A stretch of DNA of 29,673 nt, from positions 1-29,673 of IMG/VR virus record IMGVR_UViG_3300003323_000098; one strand, given 5' to 3'. Both the position numbers and the translations under genes were made by a program. The notes beneath the pieces are model-generated. The model had not been told where the DNA came from. It did not search any database and saw nothing but the letters and a program-made list of their open reading frames with translations. Each line of letters opens with the position of its first letter. Position 1 is the first letter of the stretch. Positions 1 to 6,399 of this stretch are shown here, piece after piece. Origin of the DNA: a virus.

Positions 1-543
1 GCCCCCTAATGTTTGGGAGGCGGCCTGATCTTCACCGCCAGGGTGGCTCATGACTTGATCCAGATCAAGGCGGAGCGCTTGGTTCAAGCGTAAGTCGCTC
101 GTCAGCAAATCAAGCATCTTGGCCTCCATGGCGTCAGGCCCCTTGACGAGAAGGCGAGCGACCCCGGAAGCGGCGGTTTCGCGCCGCCGCTCATCCAATT
201 GCTGAAAGGCTTCAGCAAGGCTCAAGACGACAGCGCCAACGGTCGGCGGCTCTGCAGGCGCGGCCGGCGCACCGCCGTGCGCCTCGTCCATCCATCCCGG
301 AGGCATGCCGTAGACCTGCTCCGCCCTTGTGGCCAGTTCGTCGCCGACGCTTCTGGCCTTTGGCCCCTCGCGGGTCATGGCGCTGATGTGTGTCTTCGGC
401 GTCCCCAGGGCCACTGACAACTCAGTCGGGCCGCCCGCGCGCCTGATCAGCGCCAACAGGTTCTCGCGCCGGTTCAAACGGTACGGCCTGGGCGTAGGGG
501 TTTCTTCTAGTTCATCCACTCCGGGACTGTAGGCGGCTTGCAT
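1..543 (-). CDS. CI-like phage repressor, partial at left edge
   Basis: This leftward reading frame stays open to base 1, so the C-terminus lies outside the window. From ATG 543 it begins MQAAYSPGVDEL. A Cro/CI-type helix-turn-helix follows at about residues 24-60, with the segments RRENLLALIRRAGG, TELSVALGTPKTHISAM and GDELATRAEQVYG, then PPGWMDEAHG. This layout is typical of small phage repressors in Burkholderiales. The visible second half is a helical linker with no recognisable S24 peptidase part. An in-frame ATG at 573 would add ten residues, but would put all of the left operator half-sites inside the gene, so 543 is preferred. Neither start has a clear ribosome binding site, so the transcript may be leaderless. 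It diverges from the Cro-like gene, which fits a lysogeny switch. The repressor role is inferred from fold and position. Confidence 0.7.
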   Translation of the reverse strand, partial: MQAAYSPGVDELEETPTPRPYRLNRRENLLALIRRAGGPTELSVALGTPKTHISAMTREGPKARSVGDELATRAEQVYGMPPGWMDEAHGGAPAAPAEPPTVGAVVLSLAEAFQQLDERRRETAASGVARLLVKGPDAMEAKMLDLLTSDLRLNQALRLDLDQVMSHPGGEDQAASQTLGG

Positions 544-566
544 AACAGCAGGTTGCGCGTTATGCT
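538..566 (+). promoter_or_regulatory. Candidate rightward early promoter
   Basis: TTGCAT (538-543) and TATGCT (561-566) are 17 bases apart, acceptable for a sigma70-type -35/-10 pair, though both are imperfect. They overlap two of the operator half-sites, so bound repressor would block them. Transcription would start around 573, giving a leader of about 25 bases before ATG 598. Confidence 0.3.
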
Positions 567-595
567 CAACCATCGATTGCGCACATTGCATAACC
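538..595. promoter_or_regulatory. Repressor/Cro operator region
   Basis: The gap between the divergent regulators holds three copies of GCATAAC: 540-546 on plus, 559-565 on minus (read as GTTATGC) and 588-594 on plus. The first two form an inverted repeat with 12 bases between them, and the second and third form another with 22. The outer two copies are both preceded by TT. This arrangement is what a CI/Cro-type operator would look like. The binding protein is inferred. Confidence 0.55.
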
Positions 596-597
596 AC

Positions 598-870
598 ATG
601 GACCTCCGAAAGTACACCAGTGAACTGCCGCATGGCGGCATGGCTGAGCTGGCGCGCAAGTGCGGCATTTCGCCGATCTACCTGTCCCAGTTGGCGGCTC
701 GCCAGGATGGGCGCGTGCCCGGCCCTGTGTTGGCTGGCGTCATCGAGCGCGCCACTGCCGGCGTCGTCACTCGTCAAGAGCTTCGCCCCGACGACTGGGC
801 GCTGATCTGGCCCGAGCTGACAAAGAAGCGGCTCAAGGGCAAGCCCGCCGAAGAACAGCAGGAGGCCTGA
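598..870 (+). CDS. Cro-like regulator of the YdaS family
   Basis: The 90-residue protein starts MDLRKYTSELPHGG and has a helix-turn-helix at about 15-33 (AELARKCGISPIYLSQLA). It is followed by ERATAGVVTRQELRPDDW at 50-67. The combination of AELA, a SPxYLSQLA recognition helix and VTRxxLRPD is characteristic of YdaS/Cro proteins. These sit opposite phage repressors and either act as Cro or behave as the antitoxin-like partner in Rac-type prophages. ATG 598 is chosen because it gives the normal family N-terminus. A TTG at 538 in the same frame would place the operator in the gene. No YdaT-like partner is visible. The C-terminus is a charged tail (KKRLKGKPAEEQQEA) that carries the ribosome binding site of the next gene. 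Confidence 0.8.
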   Translation: MDLRKYTSELPHGGMAELARKCGISPIYLSQLAARQDGRVPGPVLAGVIERATAGVVTRQELRPDDWALIWPELTKKRLKGKPAEEQQEA

Positions 871-873
871 GCA

Positions 874-1110
874 ATGGCCGAGTTCAAGCCCGTCAAGACG
901 GTCGCCGATCTGGAAAGCCTGGATCAAGACGACATCGTTGCCGGCTACCGCGATGGTTGGCGGAACCCGGAAGAGCCGGGCAGCGACAAGAGCCGCGGCT
1001 ACTGGCATGGCTGGCGCAATGCGCAGATGGACGCTCGGCGCATGCCCCATGACGCCGCTTCGGCGCGCCTGTGCCGCGAATACCTTGGCACTCGCGTCAG
1101 GGGCCATTGA
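874..1110 (+). CDS. Small conserved-type early phage protein, function unknown
   Basis: This is a 78-residue acidic and Trp-rich protein. It has an internal repeat-like pattern: GYRDGWRNPE at about 25-34 and GYWHGWRNAQ at about 42-51. The shared GYxxGWRN motif suggests a duplicated helical unit. It starts three bases after the Cro-like stop, with GGAGG just upstream at 861-865, so the two genes are probably translated together. Proteins of this style occur in early operons of Burkholderiales phages, but I cannot assign a function. The GYxxGWRN pair is seen directly; any binding role would be a guess. Confidence 0.6.
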   Translation: MAEFKPVKTVADLESLDQDDIVAGYRDGWRNPEEPGSDKSRGYWHGWRNAQMDARRMPHDAASARLCREYLGTRVRGH

Positions 1111-1113
1111 TCC

Positions 1114-1269
1114 ATGCATCACGACAGCCTCTCCAACTCCATGGCCTGCAGCAATAGCTCTTGCGCCAGTGCACGCAGCGCACGGATGAACACCAGCCGT
1201 CCGGCTGATAGCGAGTGGGGTGTGGGTCGTGTCGTCATGGCTTCACTTTGTTCGCCCCACCACTGGTAA
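1114..1269 (+). CDS. Possible 51-residue ORF in the early gap
   Basis: ATG 1114 lies three bases after the preceding stop and opens a 51-residue frame (MHHDSLSNSMACSN to LCSPHHW) that ends at TAA 1267-1269. It is rich in Ser and Cys, has no recognisable domain and lacks a good ribosome binding site. Otherwise the stretch 1111-1310 is empty. It may be coding, or just spacer ahead of the next gene. Confidence is low. Confidence 0.3.
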   Translation: MHHDSLSNSMACSNSSCASARSARMNTSRPADSEWGVGRVVMASLCSPHHW

Positions 1270-1310
1270 GTCCACTGGGAAGTCAGTGATTTCTATCTAT
1301 GGAGACCACC
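1264..1310 (+). promoter_or_regulatory. Leader of the 1311 gene with repeats and RBS
   Basis: CCACTGG occurs twice, at 1258-1264 and 1272-1278. The second copy forms an inverted CACTG/CAGTG pair with 1283-1287. GGAG at 1301-1304 is the ribosome binding site that makes ATG 1311 a better start than the in-frame ATG 1299. The repeats could be an operator, but no promoter boxes are convincing. Confidence 0.3.
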
Positions 1311-1661
1311 ATGCAGCTTGAGCTACCGATCCTCTGCCGGATCGATGCGCCCAGCGTCGTGCATCCCGACGAGATCAACGCCGTCAAGACGTTCCGCGAT
1401 GCCGTGCTGCTGTGCTGGGCCAAGCGCCGCGACAAGGCCCCAGGCGCACAGACCGCGTGCGCCCGCTACTGCGGCATCCAGGTCTCGCACATGAGCAGCT
1501 ACCTCAGCGACGACCCTGACCAGCGCGACATGCCGGCCAAGTACGTCAAGGCATTCCAAGCATGGTGTGGCAATGCAGCCATTGGCCAGTTCCAAGCCCG
1601 GGAGGCCGCTTTGTCGGTCATCCAGGAAGTCGAAGTGATGTTGCTTCGGAGGACCGCATGA
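1311..1661 (+). CDS. Putative early DNA-binding regulator
   Basis: The 116-residue protein has a probable helix-turn-helix at about 48-66 (TACARYCGIQVSHMSSYLS), preceded by a helix with a basic end (AVLLCWAKRRDKAPG). A helical C-terminus ends in EVEVMLLRRTA. The position, second regulator-like gene after Cro and before the replication genes, is where lambdoid phages keep CII. I infer a CII-like role from position and a possible helix-turn-helix only, since sequence identity to CII is not evident. The start is ATG 1311, which has GGAG six bases upstream. The stop overlaps the next start as ATGA. Confidence 0.5.
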   Translation: MQLELPILCRIDAPSVVHPDEINAVKTFRDAVLLCWAKRRDKAPGAQTACARYCGIQVSHMSSYLSDDPDQRDMPAKYVKAFQAWCGNAAIGQFQAREAALSVIQEVEVMLLRRTA

Positions 1662-1903
1662 AGACCACGCAAGACCTGCCTCTTGACCCGCTCGGCGGCC
1701 TGGGCGCTCCGATCCGCCCAACCAAGCCGGCGGCACCCGATCCCATCAAGCAGTTCGAGCACATCAACGACCAGAACAAGGCCGTGCAGACCATCGCCGA
1801 CACCCTCCGAAAGAAGGCCGAGGTGATGCCCGGCGCGGTGGAGGAGTGGCAGGGGCTGGACTTGTCTGACGCCTACAGCCGTGCGCTGCTCGGCTGCATC
1901 TAA
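1658..1903 (+). CDS. Small early phage protein, function unknown
   Basis: This is an 81-residue protein. Residues 1-30 are rich in Pro and Gly (LDPLGGLGAPIRPTKPAAPD) and look disordered. A helical half follows, QFEHINDQNKAVQTIADTLRKKAEVMPGAVEEW. It starts inside the stop of the preceding gene (ATGA at 1658-1661), so it is probably translationally coupled. No domain is recognised. A short flexible N-terminus with a helical C-terminus would suit an adaptor or modulator, but that is speculation. Confidence 0.55.
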   Translation: MKTTQDLPLDPLGGLGAPIRPTKPAAPDPIKQFEHINDQNKAVQTIADTLRKKAEVMPGAVEEWQGLDLSDAYSRALLGCI

Positions 1904-1933
1904 CGCCTCGATTCGGCAAAGGAGTTACCAACC

Positions 1934-2146
1934 ATGACGCACGCTGCTCAGTTGATCCAAGCCATCCGCGCCGCTGGGCGCCGTGGCATGACCTACCTGG
2001 AGTTGGAACTACTCCGCATCAGCTCGTCGCCCTGGAAGCGCCTTGATCCGAAAGAGCGGCCCGAACGTTACTTGCGCCGTGGGGAGAGCCTGAAGCGCCA
2101 GACTGGGCGCGATGGTCTGGTGCGGTTTGTGGTGGTGAGGGGCTGA
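1934..2146 (+). CDS. Small winged-helix-like early protein
   Basis: This 70-residue basic protein has a good ribosome binding site (AAAGGAG at 1918-1924). It begins MTHAAQLIQAIRAAGRRGMTYLELE. It then reads LLRISSSPWKRLD, and ends in a short strand pair (DGLVRFVVVRG). The order helix, turn, helix, basic linker and hairpin resembles a minimal winged helix, as found in many small proteins located just before phage replication genes. DNA binding is inferred from that shape and the charge. It is followed immediately by the O-like replication gene, whose ribosome binding site is inside its last codons. Confidence 0.55.
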   Translation: MTHAAQLIQAIRAAGRRGMTYLELELLRISSSPWKRLDPKERPERYLRRGESLKRQTGRDGLVRFVVVRG

Positions 2147-2149
2147 ACT

Positions 2150-3085
2150 TTGGCGACTGACGCCCGCATTTCGACGGCCCTGCCGTCTCACCCGAAAACA
2201 AAAAAGCTCGTTCGCCAGCTTGGCGCTGAGGCGGGTTGGAGCTTGGTTGTCCTAATCCTATGGGCCGCTGAGAGCCGCAGCGACGGCGACCTGTCTGGAA
2301 TGGACGATGAAGACATTGAACTGGCCTCCGACTGGGATGGCGAGCCAGGCGCATTCATCGCCGCATTGCGTCGCATCCGCTTTGTGGATGGCGCCGAGGG
2401 CGAAACCCGCATCCACGATTGGACGGAGCATCAGCCATGGGCCTCTGGCGCCGAAGCGCGCTCGCTGAAAGGTCGGTGGAACGCGATCAAGAAGCACCAC
2501 GGCGAAGCTGAAGCTGACCGTCAGGTTCCAGAGTACGCATCAATCCGGCATGCGAACGCAAAGCAGCCTGCATCCGCGCAGCATGCTAGTAGCACTGGTG
2601 TAGCAGCACAGCAGCATGCTCCGTCTCCTGCTCCGATACCAACTCCGTCTCCAACTCCGACTCCAGCGTGTGTCGCGCCTGTCGAGGCGGATCATGGGCA
2701 AACGATCCCGACGATGGCCGGAGCCGTTTGCATCACGCTCCGGGCCAAGGGCGTGCAGAGCGTCAACCCATCCCACCCCGACCTAATCGCTTTGCTTGAA
2801 GGCGGCGCGGATATCGGGGCGTTTGCAGCCGCCGCCGAAATGGCCGTGAGCCGTGGCAAGGGCACATTCGCCTACGTCCTCGCCACCGTCAAAGGGCAAG
2901 CCGCCGACTCGCAGCGAATGGCCGCCAACGCTCGTGCTTCGCCGATGCCCGGGCGCCAGCCAACGGCCGCAGAGCTTCGCGTCATGCAGGCCGTGCCGTC
3001 CCTAGCCGCCCCACATCTGCGCCCACAGCGCCCCATGCAATTCGTTGAGGAAGTCGGCAATGAGCCTCCCCTCCAGCTGGACTGA
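2150..3085 (+). CDS. O-like phage replication initiation protein
   Basis: The 311-residue protein starts at TTG 2150, with GAGGGG at 2137-2142 as its ribosome binding site. The N-terminal domain (about 1-115) contains STALPSHPKTKKLVRQLG, LWAAESRSDGDLSGM, IELASDWDG and RIHDWTEHQPW. This pattern is seen in phage replication proteins of the O/DnaD-like type. A low-complexity linker at about 140-175 (PSPAPIPTPSPTPTP) joins it to a helical C-terminal part (about 180-260, with FAYVLATVKGQAADSQRMA) that may contact the helicase loader. The DNA under the linker holds short direct repeats and could be an origin, as in lambda O. Its last 26 bases overlap the P-like gene, as expected for an O/P pair. 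Confidence 0.7.
   Translation: MATDARISTALPSHPKTKKLVRQLGAEAGWSLVVLILWAAESRSDGDLSGMDDEDIELASDWDGEPGAFIAALRRIRFVDGAEGETRIHDWTEHQPWASGAEARSLKGRWNAIKKHHGEAEADRQVPEYASIRHANAKQPASAQHASSTGVAAQQHAPSPAPIPTPSPTPTPACVAPVEADHGQTIPTMAGAVCITLRAKGVQSVNPSHPDLIALLEGGADIGAFAAAAEMAVSRGKGTFAYVLATVKGQAADSQRMAANARASPMPGRQPTAAELRVMQAVPSLAAPHLRPQRPMQFVEEVGNEPPLQLD
2578..2670 (+). repeat. Short direct repeats inside the O-like gene
   Basis: GCAGCATGCT occurs at 2578-2587 and again at 2611-2620. A run of CCAACTCCG-type units follows to about 2670. The repeats encode the Ser/Thr/Pro linker. In lambda the origin lies in the same part of O, so these might be iterons, but they are short and could simply reflect linker codons. 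Confidence 0.35.
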
Positions 3086-3503
3086 TCGGATCTTCGCCAA
3101 GCTCACCGTGACATACGGTCAGCGCTTCCTCGGTCTCTATTCCGGGGTTGACCTCCAGGCCGTCAAAGACGACTGGGGCCACGAGTTGCGCGGGTATGCG
3201 CAGGCGCCGAAGGCAATCGCCCACGCGCTCGACAGCCTTCCGGTCGACAAGCCACCGACCGTATTGGAGTTCCGCCAGCTATGCCGCGGCGCCCCGCAGT
3301 ACGTGGACACGGCCAGGCTGCCGGCGCCCAAGCCGAATATGGCCGTTGCGGCGGAGGCGCTAAAGGGCGTCAACGTTCAAGCCTACGACCCGAAGGAGTG
3401 GGCCAAGAGCCTCAAGGACCGGGAGGCTAACGGCGCGAATTTGACCAAAGCGCAGCGCTGGATGTGGCGCGAAGCATTGGGCGAGAACAAAGGGGCCTCA
3501 TGA
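3060..3503 (+). CDS. P-like replication protein (probable helicase loader)
   Basis: The 147-residue protein begins at ATG 3060 with MSLPSSWTDRIFAKL. It continues with TYGQRFLGLYSGVDLQAVK, DDWGHELRGY, AIAHALDSLPVDKPPTV and LEFRQLCRGAP. This series of helices is typical of the short P-like proteins that follow O-like genes in betaproteobacterial phages. The family role, inferred here, is bringing the host DnaB helicase to the initiator. The C-terminal third (KEWAKSLKDREANGANLTKAQRWMWREAL) is helical and basic. It overlaps the O-like gene by 26 bases and the next gene by ATGA, placing it firmly in one operon. Confidence 0.55.
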   Translation: MSLPSSWTDRIFAKLTVTYGQRFLGLYSGVDLQAVKDDWGHELRGYAQAPKAIAHALDSLPVDKPPTVLEFRQLCRGAPQYVDTARLPAPKPNMAVAAEALKGVNVQAYDPKEWAKSLKDREANGANLTKAQRWMWREALGENKGAS

Positions 3504-4390
3504 GTCAGTTCATTCAATCGTGCGCTGGCGGCTGGTGCACGAAGCGCGATCACTGCGCTCACTACCACGCGGCCAGCACAGATCAAACCCCATCCGAACG
3601 CCTATGCCCACCCGGGCAAGACGGCGCCGGCCTTCGAACCCTTTCGCCCATCGAAGACATGCGCAACTACCTAAGCCCTGAGAAGCAATCCCGCATCGTT
3701 TCCATGCTGACTGAGGACGGCATGCCGGTGCGTCGAATCATTGAAGCCATCGGCTGCAACCCGGCTAATGCCCGCACCACGGTCGTGAACCTTGCGGCAC
3801 AGGGCCGCATCTTCACCGTTCGCACCAGCACCGACGAAGCGCCGCGCAGCGAAGTGTGGTGCTTCCCAACTCCTGAGGCCAGAGACAGGTTCAAGGAATC
3901 TCGCGCCCTGGCAAGCCGCGAGCGCATTCGCGATTACCACCGCGAACAGGCCGCCAAGCGCAAGGCAGAGCGCCACGCCAGCGGCAGAGCTCGCAACGCG
4001 AGGTCCATGGCGGCGGAGGAGCGCGAGGCAAGGAGGGCTCAGGAACGCGCTCTCCGTGCCGCAGAGGCAGAAATCGCCAAGCAGCGCGCTCGCCTCGACC
4101 GTGAAGCTGCAGCAGCTCAGAAGCAGCGCGATAAGGCCGAGGCCAGGAGCCAGCAGAAGGCGCTCAAGGCCATGACCAAGGCGGCCGGCGCGACGATCTT
4201 CAAGACCGGCACGAAGAGCCCGAAGCCTGCCGCGCCGAGGTTCGCTGACTTGCCGGTCCACAACCCCAACAACATCAAGCCGGTCGAACTGCCGTGCAGA
4301 CTGCGCGACCGCTTCGCGCCTGGACCGGATGTGTGTTCTGTCGTCAATTCGGAGCAGGCCCGGCCGTGGGCCATGGCTGCGACGGCATGA
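3500..4390 (+). CDS. Cys-cluster, winged-helix and coiled-coil early protein
   Basis: This 296-residue protein has three visible parts. Residues 1-43 hold a Cys/His cluster, CAGGWCTKRDHCAHYH followed by ERLCPPGQDG, that could bind zinc. Residues 55-125 (LSPEKQSRIVSMLTEDGMP, RRIIEAIGCNPANARTTVVN) look like a helix-turn-helix followed by a wing. Residues 125-225 are a long, strongly charged Ala/Arg/Glu coiled coil. The Cys part resembles small stand-alone proteins I know from early regions of related phages, so this may be a fusion; an internal Met at residue 54 marks the junction. It lies between replication and recombination genes and overlaps both neighbours by ATGA. The function is unknown; nucleic-acid binding is likely from charge and fold. 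Confidence 0.6.
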   Translation: MSQFIQSCAGGWCTKRDHCAHYHAASTDQTPSERLCPPGQDGAGLRTLSPIEDMRNYLSPEKQSRIVSMLTEDGMPVRRIIEAIGCNPANARTTVVNLAAQGRIFTVRTSTDEAPRSEVWCFPTPEARDRFKESRALASRERIRDYHREQAAKRKAERHASGRARNARSMAAEEREARRAQERALRAAEAEIAKQRARLDREAAAAQKQRDKAEARSQQKALKAMTKAAGATIFKTGTKSPKPAAPRFADLPVHNPNNIKPVELPCRLRDRFAPGPDVCSVVNSEQARPWAMAATA

Positions 4391-4839
4391 GCGAGCGAAA
4401 GGTAATCCAGCTCGACAACGCAGCCTTCGGCCACGGCCTGTGGGTAGAGGCCTGGCGCTGGTGCAAGGCAATGCTGATCGCCGGCCATCGCCTGACCGTC
4501 GAAATCAAAACCGCCACCCGCAGCACAGAGCAGAACGCGCTCATGTGGTCTTGCCTCAACGACCTGTCCAAGCAAGTGGACTGGCCCGTGGACGGCCGGA
4601 CGCAGAAGCTGGACCCGGAGGAATGGAAGGACATCCTCAGCGCCGGCCTGAAGAAGGCCCAGCGCGTCGCCCAGGGCATCGAGGGTGGTTGGGTGATGCT
4701 GGGCCAGCGTACATCGCGCATGACGGTGGCGGAGATGTCGGAGTTGATCACGCTGGCGCACGCGTTTGGGGACCAGCATGGGGTGAAGTGGAGTAGGACC
4801 AGTTTGGGTAGGAACGTACCCGAGGAGGCGTTTGCATGA
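4387..4839 (+). CDS. ninB: NinB-like recombination protein
   Basis: The 150-residue protein is close in length to lambda NinB. It carries features of that family: VEIKTATRSTEQNALMWSCL at about 38-57, followed by the segments DGRTQKLDPEEWKDIL and MLGQRTSRMTVAEMSELI, then a short tail. NinB (Orf) binds single-stranded DNA and SSB, and takes the place of RecFOR in phage recombination. The start at 4387 overlaps the upstream stop as ATGA and gives the expected N-terminus; the longer frame upstream has a different composition. The end overlaps the RusA-like gene as ATGA. With the next three genes it forms a nin-type recombination block. Confidence 0.8.
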   Translation: MSERKVIQLDNAAFGHGLWVEAWRWCKAMLIAGHRLTVEIKTATRSTEQNALMWSCLNDLSKQVDWPVDGRTQKLDPEEWKDILSAGLKKAQRVAQGIEGGWVMLGQRTSRMTVAEMSELITLAHAFGDQHGVKWSRTSLGRNVPEEAFA

Positions 4840-5183
4840 TCCTCACCATGCCATGGCCCGTCACGCGCGGCCTTAGCCCGAATCATCGCGTCCACTGGTC
4901 GCAGAAGGCGCGCGCCAAGAAGTCACTTCGCGCCGCCTGGGCCTGGGAGGCGACGAAGCAGGGCGCTCGAAAGCTCGACGCATCGGCATTGTCAGTGGCG
5001 CTCACCTTCGTCCCGCCTGACCGCCGCGCCAGGGACATGGACAACATGCTCGCAAGCTGCAAGGCCGGGCTTGATGGCTTGGCTGACGTGCTGGGCGTGG
5101 ATGACAGCCATTGGTCCCTGTCGCTGGCCGTCTCCAAGGAAATCGGCGGCTTCGTCCGCGTCGAGGTGAGCCATGCAGAGTAA
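4836..5183 (+). CDS. rusA: RusA-like Holliday junction resolvase
   Basis: The 115-residue protein matches the RusA size of about 120. It begins with the usual hydrophobic strand and NHR segment (PWPVTRGLSPNHRVHW). It then has ALTFVPPDRRARDMDNML, CKAGLDGL and GVDDSHW. RusA resolves four-way DNA junctions using acidic residues that bind Mg2+. Here D67, D69, D80 and D89/D90, with K76 nearby, fit that pattern. The gene follows NinB with an ATGA overlap, and its own end overlaps the Ref/HNH-like gene by 11 bases, so all are co-translated. The identification rests on motif, length and neighbours. Confidence 0.85.
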   Translation: MILTMPWPVTRGLSPNHRVHWSQKARAKKSLRAAWAWEATKQGARKLDASALSVALTFVPPDRRARDMDNMLASCKAGLDGLADVLGVDDSHWSLSLAVSKEIGGFVRVEVSHAE

Positions 5184-5448
5184 GAACAAGGCCGCGCCCA
5201 CCAAGGCAGAACGTGCCCACATCGAGCGCATCAAGGAGATGTCGTGTGGCGTCTGCGAAGCCTCGGGGCCGAGCGAGTGCCACGAACTCAAGCAAGGCCA
5301 GTGGTTTACGAGCATCCCACTGTGCGCCGATTGCCACCGCGGCAGCTTCAACGGCATCCACGGCCAGGCCAGGATTTGGGCAGCCTACAAACTCGACGAG
5401 CAGGCCGTGCTGAACGAGACGCTGCGCCAACTGCTAGCCACATCATGA
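5173..5448 (+). CDS. Ref/YbcO-type HNH-like nuclease
   Basis: This 91-residue protein has C25-x2-C28, H37, C51-x2-C54 with H55, and a GIHG motif at about 61-64. The shape CxxC, H, SIPLCADCHRG, GIHGQARIW, and then a helix ending in a short Leu-rich tail, is that of the small RecA-dependent nuclease (Ref) and YbcO families, or of a related DUF968-type HNH protein. Such genes sit in the nin regions of lambdoid phages. It is shorter than typical Ref, which has an extra N-terminal RecA-binding arm, so nuclease activity is plausible but the exact family is uncertain. It begins within the RusA-like gene. Confidence 0.6.
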   Translation: MQSKNKAAPTKAERAHIERIKEMSCGVCEASGPSECHELKQGQWFTSIPLCADCHRGSFNGIHGQARIWAAYKLDEQAVLNETLRQLLATS

Positions 5449-5476
5449 CCCGCAAGCTACTCAAGGAGCGCCACCC

Positions 5477-5932
5477 ATGAACTCCCTACAGAAACGCTTT
5501 GTCCGGTTCTCGCTGCATGCCGGTGCCGGTGGCCGCTGCACCTATTGCGGCGTTGGCACTGGACTGCGCCGCGGGACCATAGACCACTATCTGCCGCTGG
5601 CGCTTGGCGGGACCGACGAACGCGGCAACCTGCGATGGTGCTGCGTGGACTGCAACGCAGCCAAAGGCGCCTTGCACCCCAACGAATGGGAGCGCATGCG
5701 GCCCAAGAGGGCCAGCAAGTCACGGCATGAGGCGCGCTGCGAACTCATCACGGCGGCGATTCAGCGCCAGCGACGCGCGCACACGCTCATCGTCCACGCC
5801 GTGCCTCTGCCGAGAATCGCCCCAGGTCTGAAGCCTCGCGCCGTCCGAATGACGGTCACGGGCGATCCCGGGCGCTACTTCGCCGTCGGCGGCCAGCAAT
5901 TCGAGGTTGTCGCCAGGAGCTGGAAACCATGA
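5477..5932 (+). CDS. HNH endonuclease
   Basis: The 151-residue protein shows a complete HNH core. It has C21-x2-C24, DH at 36-37 (TIDHYLPLALGGTDE), N51 (NLRWCCVDCN), C56-x2-C59, N60 and K63. The four Cys would hold a structural zinc and H37/N51/N60 form the active centre. The remaining C-terminal half (about 80-151) is Arg-rich and probably binds DNA. Homing, packaging or recombination roles are all possible. It is far from the terminase genes, so a recombination or homing role is slightly more likely. A good ribosome binding site, AAGGAG at 5463-5468, precedes the ATG. The end overlaps a second frame at 5929 by ATGA. Confidence 0.8.
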   Translation: MNSLQKRFVRFSLHAGAGGRCTYCGVGTGLRRGTIDHYLPLALGGTDERGNLRWCCVDCNAAKGALHPNEWERMRPKRASKSRHEARCELITAAIQRQRRAHTLIVHAVPLPRIAPGLKPRAVRMTVTGDPGRYFAVGGQQFEVVARSWKP

Positions 5933-5944
5933 CAATGCACCCCG

Positions 5945-6163
5945 ATGACAAAGCCGCACCTGACCCGAGCCAACGGCTACTGGCGATGCCAGGGCCAGGG
6001 GGTGGATGGGTACGGGATGACGCCGAAGTCGGCGTTTGCGCAGTGGCGGGCGATGCTGCCGAAAGCGCTGAGGCCGTGGGTGGAGGACGAGCGCCTCTAC
6101 CCGACGCCTGTGGATCCGATGCTGGTCGCGCTGGCTGCTTGGGAGCCGACGCAGGCGCATTGA
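5945..6163 (+). CDS. Small phage protein with tryptophan motif
   Basis: The 72-residue protein MTKPHLTRANGYWRCQGQGVDGY... has aromatic and Gly-rich strands in the first half and a helical stretch (KSAFAQWRAMLPKALRPWVEDERL) in the second. Short proteins with GYWRC followed by TPKSAFAQW are frequent in phage early operons; their function is unknown. No good ribosome binding site is seen. It starts 12 bases after the HNH stop and may be coupled. Another frame from ATG 5929 runs through it to 6399; see that entry. I consider this frame the better one for 5945-6163, because its composition is protein-like while the other is Ala/Gly/Asp-rich. Confidence 0.6.
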   Translation: MTKPHLTRANGYWRCQGQGVDGYGMTPKSAFAQWRAMLPKALRPWVEDERLYPTPVDPMLVALAAWEPTQAH

Positions 6164-6171
6164 TCCATGGC

Positions 6172-6399
6172 ATGCGGCCCTGGCATCTCGCGGACTTCAT
6201 CTGCGGGGAGATCGAGGACGGTCGCCGGCAACCCGATGCACGCGTGACACCGCGCGAGATGCTGGACCTGCTGTCCGCGATGCAGCTCGGTGACTGCAAG
6301 TGCGTGCTCAGCGATGGCACCGTGCTGAAGCTGGCGGCACAGCAGGGCGGCTTTTACGTCACTTCATGCGGGCCGAGCCAGATGCTGGAGTCCGCATGA
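6172..6399 (+). CDS. Small phage protein, function unknown
   Basis: This is a 75-residue protein beginning MRPWHLADFICGEIEDG, then VTPREMLDLLSAM, then CKCVLSDGTVLKLAAQQGGF. The first half looks helical and the second is a short beta pair ending in QMLESA. It can be extended in frame back to ATG 5929, where an ATGA overlap with the HNH stop would give 156 residues. The added part overlaps the 72-residue gene and is low in complexity, so 6172 is preferred. It ends with an ATGA overlap to the metalloprotease-like gene. Function is not known. Confidence 0.55.
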   Translation: MRPWHLADFICGEIEDGRRQPDARVTPREMLDLLSAMQLGDCKCVLSDGTVLKLAAQQGGFYVTSCGPSQMLESA

